Shown here: one piece after another, positions 20,689 to 25,973 of the stretch
Layout: each line of letters starts with the position of its first letter
Numbering within the stretch: the first letter of the stretch is position 1
Assembly (NCBI GenBank): GCA_005878665.1
Contig: VBLR01000119.1
Coordinates: 1 to 25,973, forward strand
DNA: 25,973 nt
Origin: Methanobacteriota archaeon
GTDB taxonomy: Archaea > Thermoplasmatota > Thermoplasmata > RBG-16-68-12
Direction of reading: 5' to 3'
Program-made: the position numbers and the translations under genes
Notes under the pieces: generated by a model
What the model was told of the DNA's origin: nothing
The model's database searches: none
What the model saw: the letters and a program-made list of their open reading frames with translations, nothing else

Positions 20689-21798
20689 GTGAAGTTCCTC
20701 GAGTACAAGGCGAAGGAGATCTTCGCCCGGTATGGCATCCCAATCCCGCGCGGAGTCACCGCTTCGAGACCGGACGACGTGGTCGACCCGCCGCTCCCCT
20801 GCATGGTCAAGGCGCAGGTCCTCGTCGGCGGACGCGGCAAAGCCGGCGGAATCAAGCCCGCGGATTCGCTTGACGAGGCCCGCTCAGTCGCCGGACAGAT
20901 TCTCGGAATGGACATCCACGGGTATCGCGTGAAACAGGTGTACCTCGAGGAACGGCTAGACATCGGACGGGAGCTCTACGTCGGCCTCACCATCGATCGC
21001 TCGGCCCGAGAGCCGCTATTCATGGCGAGCGGGAAGGGCGGGATCGACATCGAGGCCGTCCCGCACGACCAAATCTACATGGAACACATCCCGGCGGTGA
21101 TCGGGATCCAACCGTACGTTCTCCGAAGCCTACTGAAAGAGCTCGCGCTTCCCAAAGAACTCGGCGACCAAGTCGGGTCCGTCGTCCGGAACGCGTATGA
21201 CCTGTTCCGGAAGGAAGACGCGGAACTCGTCGAAATCAACCCGCTCGTCGTCACGAAAGACGGACGCGTGGTCGCGGGAGACGCCAAGCTCGTCATCGAC
21301 GACAACGCGGAGTATCGTCATCCGGAATACGCGAACTTGGACCAGGACCGCACCCCCCTCGAGCAAGAGGCCCACGACAAGGGGATCACGTTCATCCAAC
21401 TCGACGGGGACATCGGCGTCATCGCGAACGGCGCGGGGCTCACGATGGCGACCCTGGACATCCTGAGCTTGAAGGGCGGAAAGGGCGGGACGTTCCTGGA
21501 CCTCGGGGGGACGGACGACCCGGCGAAAGTCAAACAGGCATTCGAGCTCCTAATCAAGGCGAATCCTTCGGTCATCTTGTTGAACATCTTCGGCGGGATC
21601 ACGAAGGCAGACACCGTGGCGCTCGGAGTCAAGCAGGCGCTCGAGGAGATGCACGCGAAGATCCCGGTCGTCGCGAGGATCAAAGGAGTGAACGAGGCCC
21701 AAGCGAAGGAGATGCTGCGCTCGATCGGCACGCATCCCGCAGAGACCGTGGAGGAAGCCGCCGAACTCGCGGTCAAAGTCAAATCGGGGGGCGCGTAG
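20689..21798 (+). CDS. sucC: Succinate-CoA ligase, beta subunit
   Basis: ATP-grasp subunit of succinyl-CoA synthetase, which makes ATP or GTP from succinyl-CoA in the TCA cycle or runs in reverse. It has 369 residues. The N terminus KFLEYKAKEIFARYGIPIPRG is the canonical opening, followed by MVKAQVLVGGRGKAGGI (ATP-binding Gly-rich loop), VEINPLVVTKDGRVVAGDAKLVIDDNA (metal-binding Glu/Asn/Asp), GVIANGAGLTMATLDIL and FLDLGGTDD, and the C-terminal LLNIFGGITKADTVA, which contacts the phospho-His helix of SucD. The GTG at 20689 is selected because the family begins there; upstream in-frame codons encode unrelated residues. sucD follows at once, so they form an operon and a heteromeric enzyme. Confidence 0.95.
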   Translation: MKFLEYKAKEIFARYGIPIPRGVTASRPDDVVDPPLPCMVKAQVLVGGRGKAGGIKPADSLDEARSVAGQILGMDIHGYRVKQVYLEERLDIGRELYVGLTIDRSAREPLFMASGKGGIDIEAVPHDQIYMEHIPAVIGIQPYVLRSLLKELALPKELGDQVGSVVRNAYDLFRKEDAELVEINPLVVTKDGRVVAGDAKLVIDDNAEYRHPEYANLDQDRTPLEQEAHDKGITFIQLDGDIGVIANGAGLTMATLDILSLKGGKGGTFLDLGGTDDPAKVKQAFELLIKANPSVILLNIFGGITKADTVALGVKQALEEMHAKIPVVARIKGVNEAQAKEMLRSIGTHPAETVEEAAELAVKVKSGGA

Positions 21799-21799
21799 G

Positions 21800-22663
21800 C
21801 TGGCGGTCCTTCTCACGAAGAAGAGCCGAGTCCTCGTCCAAGGGATCACGGGCCATCAAGGGCAGTTCCACACGCGAGCGATGATCGACTTCGGCACGAA
21901 AGTGGTCGCCGGGGTCACCCCGGGCAAAGGCGGGTCGAAGGTCGAGGGGGTCCCGGTCTTCGAGAGCGTGCGGGAAGCCGTGCACCGAAGGCGGGCGAAC
22001 GCCTCCATCATTTTCGTTCCGGCGCCGTACGCGAAAGACGCCGCAATCGAAGCGATCGAAGGGGGAATCAAGCTCGTCGTCATCATCACAGAACGAGTCC
22101 CATTCCACGACTGCCTTGACCTCATGCCGTATGCCCGGAGCCGCGGATGCACGGTCATCGGACCCAACTGCCCCGGACTCGCGTCGCCTGGCCAAGCGAA
22201 GATGGGAATCATGCCGAACCTCCTCTTCAAGGAGGGCGACGCGGGTGTCATCTCCCGCAGCGGCACGTTGACCTATGAGATCGTGAACGCCATGACCCAG
22301 GCAGGGTTCGGCCAGACGACCTGCATCGGGATCGGGGGGGACCCGATCATCGGAACGAGCATGGTCGACGCCCTCGGGATGTTCCAGAAAGACCGAAAGA
22401 CGAAACGCATTGTCGTCGTCGGGGAAATCGGCGGGACCGCGGAGGAGGAGGCCGCGGACTTCATCAAGAGACGGGTCACGAAACCCGTCGTGGCATACGT
22501 CGCCGGTCGGACCGCGCCGCCCGGGAAGCGAATGGGCCATGCGGGGGCAATCATCCAAGGGAACCGCGGCACGGCCGAGTCGAAGGTCAAGGCATTCGAG
22601 GTGGCCGGGGTCCCCGTCGCGGAATACCCGGTCGGCGTCCCGAAGCTCCTCGCAGCCACGTGA
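21800..22663 (+). CDS. sucD: Succinate-CoA ligase, alpha subunit (CTG start)
   Basis: CoA-binding, histidine-phosphorylated subunit of succinyl-CoA synthetase, 287 residues. The CoA-binding Rossmann domain has RVLVQGITGHQG (10-21) and GTKVVAGVTPGKGG; the ligase domain has IGPNCPG, ISRSGTLTYE, IGIGGDPIIGT and the active-site His247 in RMGHAGAII, the usual position. The frame has no ATG, GTG or TTG before ATG 21881, which would delete the first strand and the GITG loop. CTG 21800, one base after the sucC stop, would give the standard N terminus MAVLLTKKSRVLVQG, so I take it as the start. A run of six G (21786-21791) precedes it by eight bases and may act as a ribosome site. A sequence error in that run is another explanation. 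Confidence 0.9.
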   Translation: MAVLLTKKSRVLVQGITGHQGQFHTRAMIDFGTKVVAGVTPGKGGSKVEGVPVFESVREAVHRRRANASIIFVPAPYAKDAAIEAIEGGIKLVVIITERVPFHDCLDLMPYARSRGCTVIGPNCPGLASPGQAKMGIMPNLLFKEGDAGVISRSGTLTYEIVNAMTQAGFGQTTCIGIGGDPIIGTSMVDALGMFQKDRKTKRIVVVGEIGGTAEEEAADFIKRRVTKPVVAYVAGRTAPPGKRMGHAGAIIQGNRGTAESKVKAFEVAGVPVAEYPVGVPKLLAAT

Positions 22664-22686
22664 TCGAGCGCCCGCCAGGGAACCTT

Positions 22687-22696
22687 CAAATATCCG
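22687..22696 (+). promoter_or_regulatory. TATA box of the thiamine operon
   Basis: CAAATATCCG lies 24 nt after the sucD stop and only about 16-26 nt before the first aptamer bases. The transcript must therefore start at or very near the 5' edge of the riboswitch. Confidence 0.45.
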
Positions 22697-22705
22697 CCTG
22701 TGCTC

Positions 22706-22801
22706 CTTCGCCCGGGGAGCCCAGAAGGGCTGAGAGTCTCCCGCGTGAGGGAGAGACCCTTGGAACCTGATCCGGGTCATGCCGGCGTAGGGAACTCGAG
22801 G
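22706..22801 (+). ncRNA. TPP riboswitch (THI element)
   Basis: The sequence carries the diagnostic TPP aptamer signatures. P3 is GCCC (22719-22722) with GGGC (22727-22730), followed by TGAGA (22731-22735). P2 can form from GGG (22714-22716) with CCC (22757-22759). An extra hairpin sits at about 22737-22755. The second arm has GAACCTGATC (22763-22772), a P5 stem CCGG (22772-22775) with CCGG (22782-22785), and the conserved GCGTAGGGAA (22785-22794). A short P1 can form from CTTCG (22706-22710) with CGAGG (22797-22801). TPP binding should control the downstream PurM-like gene and thiE. There is no T-run before the ATG at 22837; a GGAG at 22823-22826 lies 10 nt before it, so control of translation is the likelier mechanism (inference). 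Confidence 0.9.
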
Positions 22802-22836
22802 AATTTTCAGCCCGGGATCCTGCGGAGTCCGCCGAG

Positions 22837-23898
22837 ATGACGGATCAGACCCGGCCGAAGTATCCGATGGGGAAGGTGAGCCGCCGCTTTTTCGAGAACG
22901 TGATCGCCCTCCACCTCGGCGCCAAGCGGGCTGACATTGCGGTCGGTCCCGCGAATGGCGTCGATGTCGGAGTGGTACGACTCCCTGACGGACGCGCGAT
23001 GATCTCGACCACGGACCCGATCTACATCGTGCCTCAGTATGGATGGGAGAGGGCCGCATGGTTCTCCTTCCATATCCTGGCCTCCGACCTCACGACGTCG
23101 GGCGTCCCGCCGCAGTACATCACGCTCGATTGGAACCTCCCAATGGACATCGAGGACGAGCAGATCGAGACGATGCTACGAGTCATCGACCGGGAATGCA
23201 AGAAGTACGGCGCCTCGATCGTCACGGGCCATACCGGCCGCTACGAGGGATGCGCCTACCCGATGGTCGGGGGAGCAACGTTCCTCGCCATCGCGCCGAA
23301 GGACGGCTGGGTCACGGCCAACATGGCGAGGCCGGGAAACCATCTCCTGGTGACCAAGACGGCTGCTCTCGAGGCGACCGCCATCCTTTCGAACACCTTC
23401 CCGGACGTCGCAGAGCGGAAGCTCGGGGCGGACGTGACACGACACGCTCGCGCCCTGTTCGAATCGATGAGCACCGTCGACGATGCACTGGCCGCCGCTT
23501 CCGCCGGCTTGCGAGGCGGGGGTGTCTGGGCGATGCACGATGCAACGGAGGGCGGTGTGCGAAACGCGGTATGGGAGATGGCACAAGCCTCTGGGCTCGG
23601 AGTCGAAGTGGACCTGACGAGGGTCCATGTGGATCCGGCCGTCGTGGAGATCTCGAAGGTCTTCCGCATGGACCCCTTGGACGCGATTAGCGAAGGGACC
23701 CTCCTGATCGCCGTCGAGCCGGACGCCGCATCGGAAGTCATCGCTCGCTTGAAGAACGCAAAGATTCCCGCGGAAGACATCGGTCGATTCACGAAAAAGG
23801 GCGACGCGTGTCGGGATCGCGGCAGGCCCTTCCAGCCCGCGGACCGCGATCCTTTCTGGATCGCTTTCAGCCGAGCGATCGCCGGGGAGATTTCCTGA
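22837..23898 (+). CDS. AIR synthase-related (PurM/HypE/ThiL superfamily) protein under TPP control
   Basis: A 353-residue protein of the PurM superfamily, which also contains HypE, SelD and the thiamine-phosphate kinase ThiL. An N-terminal ATP-binding domain shows DVGVVRLPDGRAMISTTDPI, then ILASDLTTSGVPPQYITLDWNLP (the SDL/G-x-P segment common to the superfamily) and GHTGRYEGCAYPMVGG. The C-terminal domain has GVWAMHDATEGGVRNAVWEMA, a HypE/AIR-synthase-related signature. It looks closest to the archaeal AIR-synthase-related or HypE-like group, but no hydrogenase genes are near and HypE's C-terminal Cys motif is absent. Its place just after a TPP riboswitch and overlapping thiE suggests a role in thiamine synthesis, perhaps as a ThiL-like kinase. 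That is inference. ATG 22837 has GGAG ten bases upstream. Confidence 0.85.
   Translation: MTDQTRPKYPMGKVSRRFFENVIALHLGAKRADIAVGPANGVDVGVVRLPDGRAMISTTDPIYIVPQYGWERAAWFSFHILASDLTTSGVPPQYITLDWNLPMDIEDEQIETMLRVIDRECKKYGASIVTGHTGRYEGCAYPMVGGATFLAIAPKDGWVTANMARPGNHLLVTKTAALEATAILSNTFPDVAERKLGADVTRHARALFESMSTVDDALAAASAGLRGGGVWAMHDATEGGVRNAVWEMAQASGLGVEVDLTRVHVDPAVVEISKVFRMDPLDAISEGTLLIAVEPDAASEVIARLKNAKIPAEDIGRFTKKGDACRDRGRPFQPADRDPFWIAFSRAIAGEIS
23884..23889 (+). promoter_or_regulatory. Shine-Dalgarno site selecting a CTG start for thiE
   Basis: GGGGAG is five bases before CTG 23895, which overlaps the upstream TGA. The alternative GTG 23934 has no ribosome site at a proper distance. Confidence 0.4.
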
Positions 23899-24551
23899 GG
23901 CCCCAGTCCCCGAAGGAACGGCGCCTCGGCGGCGTGTACCTCGTTGCGTCACCGCAGAAGCCTGTGTCGCGCCTGATGGAGACGGTGACGGCGGCGCTCG
24001 AGGGCGGCGTCTCCATGGTGCAACTGCGAGACAAGGGGGTCTACTCTCCGGAGGAGAAGGCCGAAGCGGGTCGAGGTCTCCGGCAAATCTCGCGTCACTT
24101 TGGGGTCCCGTTTCTCGTGAACGACGATCCGCCGCTCGCTCGTCGGATGGACGCCGACGGCGTTCATGTCGGGCGAGACGATCCTTCGCCTCGGACCGCG
24201 CGGGCGGTCCTCGGACCGCAGGCGATCATCGGGGTCACGGTGTATGGAAAGCCAAGCGAGGAGTCCGCGGCCACCGAGGCCGGGGCCGACTACATCGCCG
24301 CGGGACCGTTTTTCCCTAGCCCGACCAAGCCCGAAGAGCCCGTGTTACCAATGCACATCCTGGATGCGGTCGTCCGACGCTCGCCTCTGCCCGTGTTCGC
24401 AATCGGTGGGGTGAACGCGTCGAACGCGGCCCTCCTCGCGCGGCACCGAGTCGCGGGTGTCGCGGTCGTTTCGGCAATCATGGAAGCCCCGGATCCGCGG
24501 CACGCTGCAGAGACGATTCGACGCGCTTTCTCGGCCGCCTCGAGCGCGTGA
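23895..24551 (+). CDS. thiE: Thiamine-phosphate synthase
   Basis: Couples HMP-pyrophosphate with thiazole phosphate to give thiamine monophosphate; a TIM-barrel enzyme, 218 residues with this start. Motifs in order: GVYLVASPQK (first strand), MVQLRDKG (pyrophosphate-binding Gln/Arg and Lys), FLVNDDPPLARRMDADGVHVGRDD (Asn-Asp metal region), IIGVTVYG, DYIAAGPFFPSPTKP (thiazole site), VFAIGGVNASN and VAVVSAIM (phosphate site). No ATG is present near the start. CTG 23895 overlaps the TGA of the previous gene (CTGA) and has GGGGAG at a good distance; GTG 23934 would begin at the first strand and lose 13 residues; GTG 23808 would overlap the previous gene by 91 bases. Coupled to the PurM-like gene and under the TPP riboswitch. 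Confidence 0.9.
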   Translation: MRPQSPKERRLGGVYLVASPQKPVSRLMETVTAALEGGVSMVQLRDKGVYSPEEKAEAGRGLRQISRHFGVPFLVNDDPPLARRMDADGVHVGRDDPSPRTARAVLGPQAIIGVTVYGKPSEESAATEAGADYIAAGPFFPSPTKPEEPVLPMHILDAVVRRSPLPVFAIGGVNASNAALLARHRVAGVAVVSAIMEAPDPRHAAETIRRAFSAASSA

Positions 24552-24623
24552 TGTGCGCGACGCGCGCACGCTCGAGGAAACGCGCGCGCGAGGAGTCATC
24601 GAACGGAACATCCAGCGACAAAC

Positions 24624-24633
24624 GGTTAAATAG
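24624..24633 (+). promoter_or_regulatory. TATA box before topA
   Basis: GGTTAAATAG is about 29 nt before GTG 24658, giving a leaderless topA transcript. Confidence 0.5.
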
Positions 24634-24657
24634 AGCCCCTTGCGTGCGAACCTTTCC

Positions 24658-25973
24658 GTGCGCCGACTCATCGTGACGGAGAAGTTCAACGCCTCAGTAC
24701 GGATCGCGACGATCCTCAGTGGGGGGAAATCGAAGCGTGCGTACGTGGAAGGGACGCCCGTTTTCGAGTTCACCCAGGGCGACGACCGCGTGCAGGTGGT
24801 CGGCCTCCGCGGCCACATCATCAACCTCGACTATCCGGATGCGCTGAACGACTGGGCTCGGGTGGATCTCAAAGAGCTCGTCTGGGCCGAACCGCAGAAG
24901 GTCGTGACCGCGGGAAAGATCGGGGCCGCCTTGAAGAGCCTCGCGGCCCAGGCGGACGAGGTAATCATCGCAACGGACTTCGACCGGGAGGGCGAGCTCA
25001 TTGGCGTGGAGGCCCTCGCGCTCATCCGAGAGGCACGACCTGAGATCCGGGTGCGTCGGGCCCGCTTCTCCGCGCTCACAAAATGGGACATCGAGGGCGC
25101 GTTCGCGAACCTGGTGGACGTCGACTATCCGCTCGCGTGGTCCGCCGAGTCCCGCCAGTCGGTGGACCTGGCGTGGGGTGCTGTCCTGACCCGGTTCATC
25201 TCGATTGCGTCGAAGCAACTCGGACGAGACTTCCTCTCCGTGGGCCGGGTCCAGAGCCCGACCCTCGCCCTGATCGTGGACCGGGAGCGGGAGATCGAAA
25301 ACTTCGTCCCCCAGGACTTCTGGACCGTGCACGCGAAGTTCCGGAAAGACGTCGCCGGAGCTTCCGTCGAATTCGAAACGAGCCACGAGCACGGCCCGTT
25401 CTGGGCGAGGGGGGAAGCCGAGACCGCGATGGCCCAGGCGGAGAGCGCGCCGCAAGGCCGTGTCCGGGAGTACCTTCAGAACGAACGTGAGGAGCGGCCC
25501 CCGCCCCCCTTCAACACCACGATGTTCGCTGCGGAGGCGAACCGGATCGGGTTCGGCGCTGCTCAGGCAATGCGGATCGCCGAGGATCTCTACCAGTCCG
25601 GGTTCATCTCGTACCCGCGTACCGACAACACGGTCTACCCGTCGACGATCAATCTCCGGTCCGTCCTCGAGAAACTGCACGAATCGCCGTTCGCGGCGGA
25701 GGCCCGAGAACTCGCGGGCCAGGAGCGCATCGTGCCGAGCCGCGGTCGAACGGAAGCGACCGACCATCCCCCGATCTATCCGGTCCAAGGTGTGGGCCGG
25801 GATAAGGTGAAGCGCGAGGACCATTGGCGGATTTACGAACTCGTCGTCCGGCGTTTCTTGGCCACGGTGGCACCCAACGCGGTCGCGGAAGTCGCCGAAG
25901 CCAAGATTGACCTCGGAGGCCAGGTGTTCCTCGCGGAAGGCTACCGAATCAAGGAACTCGGTTGGCGCAAGTA
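24658..25973 (+). CDS. topA: DNA topoisomerase I (type IA), 5' part
   Basis: Type IA topoisomerase that relaxes negatively supercoiled DNA through a 5'-phosphotyrosine intermediate. The gene runs off the window; 438 codons are visible without a stop. The Toprim domain has Glu8-Lys9 (IVTEKFNAS; the usual EKP has Phe instead of Pro) and IATDFDREGELIG with Asp107, Asp109 and Glu112. The core has LSVGRVQSPTLALIVDRERE (193-212). The active-site Tyr319 lies in GFISYPRTDNTVYPST, and an EATDHPPIYP segment follows later. The SYPRTDN context is that of archaeal topoisomerase I rather than reverse gyrase; no helicase domain precedes it. The GTG start is supported by the TATA box 29 nt upstream. Zinc-finger repeats, if present, would lie beyond the window. 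Confidence 0.93.
   Translation, partial: MRRLIVTEKFNASVRIATILSGGKSKRAYVEGTPVFEFTQGDDRVQVVGLRGHIINLDYPDALNDWARVDLKELVWAEPQKVVTAGKIGAALKSLAAQADEVIIATDFDREGELIGVEALALIREARPEIRVRRARFSALTKWDIEGAFANLVDVDYPLAWSAESRQSVDLAWGAVLTRFISIASKQLGRDFLSVGRVQSPTLALIVDREREIENFVPQDFWTVHAKFRKDVAGASVEFETSHEHGPFWARGEAETAMAQAESAPQGRVREYLQNEREERPPPPFNTTMFAAEANRIGFGAAQAMRIAEDLYQSGFISYPRTDNTVYPSTINLRSVLEKLHESPFAAEARELAGQERIVPSRGRTEATDHPPIYPVQGVGRDKVKREDHWRIYELVVRRFLATVAPNAVAEVAEAKIDLGGQVFLAEGYRIKELGWRK

Noticed and set aside
21779..23059. A 426-codon open frame on the minus strand.
   Set aside because: It lies opposite sucD, the riboswitch and the PurM-like gene. High GC leaves long antisense frames open; its composition (rich in Arg, Pro, Gly, Asp) has no recognisable domain.
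22837..23898. Calling this gene hypE (hydrogenase maturation).
   Set aside because: No hydrogenase or other hyp genes in the window, no HypE C-terminal Cys motif, and riboswitch context points to thiamine metabolism.
24694..25824. A 376-codon minus-strand frame.
   Set aside because: Antisense to topA, which has all type IA motifs in the plus frame.
1..25973. CRISPR arrays, insertion sequences, prophage genes, integrases, rRNA or tRNA genes.
   Set aside because: No direct-repeat array, terminal inverted repeats, transposase or integrase motifs, or RNA gene signatures were seen other than the TPP riboswitch.

Overview
The window looks like chromosomal DNA from a GC-rich archaeon, probably a member of Thermoplasmatota or a nearby euryarchaeal lineage. 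The support is: the archaeal-only Glu-tRNA(Gln) amidotransferase GatD/GatE, a euryarchaeal RPA with its RPA-associated partner, an archaeal-type topoisomerase IA, an archaeal UPF0248 protein, KaiC/HTR-like RecA-fold proteins, and A/T-rich TATA-like elements about 24-36 nt before many start codons, the layout expected of leaderless archaeal transcripts. A TPP riboswitch is a further hint, because among archaea these are best known from Thermoplasma relatives. The lineage is inferred. I see no phage, transposon, CRISPR, rRNA or tRNA genes. Coding density is high.

Layout. 1-1.7 kb: 3' end of an AlaX-type tRNA-editing gene, malate dehydrogenase, and a small unknown gene on the minus strand. 1.8-2.9 kb: two tandem paralogous four-helix membrane proteins, with a good hairpin/T-run terminator between them. 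3.0-8.0 kb: UPF0248 (minus), gatD, three small unknown genes, gatE. 8.2-10.8 kb: membrane protein, M55 D-aminopeptidase, unknown protein, membrane-anchored double RanBP2-type zinc-finger protein. 10.8-12.5 kb (minus): atypical SDR and GNAT acetyltransferase. The GNAT gene is divergent from the rpa pair at 12.5-14.8 kb and appears to share its TATA region. 14.9-15.4 kb (minus): membrane protein with a zinc ribbon. 15.7-17.4 kb: a KaiC-like protein with a degraded P-loop followed in the same frame by an intact KaiC-like ATPase. 17.4-20.7 kb: HAD phosphatase, DJ-1/PfpI protein, purC, ilvE-type aminotransferase. 20.7-22.7 kb: sucC-sucD. 22.7-24.6 kb: TPP riboswitch, PurM/HypE-like protein and thiE. 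24.7 kb to the edge: topA, cut by the window end.

How they fit together. Gene groups cover translation fidelity (AlaX editing, GatDE transamidation of Glu-tRNA(Gln)), central metabolism (malate dehydrogenase and succinate-CoA ligase of the TCA cycle, SAICAR synthase of purine synthesis, branched-chain aminotransferase), DNA maintenance (RPA, RPA-associated protein, TopA) and thiamine synthesis under riboswitch control. The most interesting parts are the riboswitch operon, whose first gene has no settled function, the KaiC-like pair, the duplicated membrane proteins with a shared upstream 10-mer, and two genes (sucD, thiE) whose best start codon is CTG. Functions are read from motifs by eye; no database search was possible.
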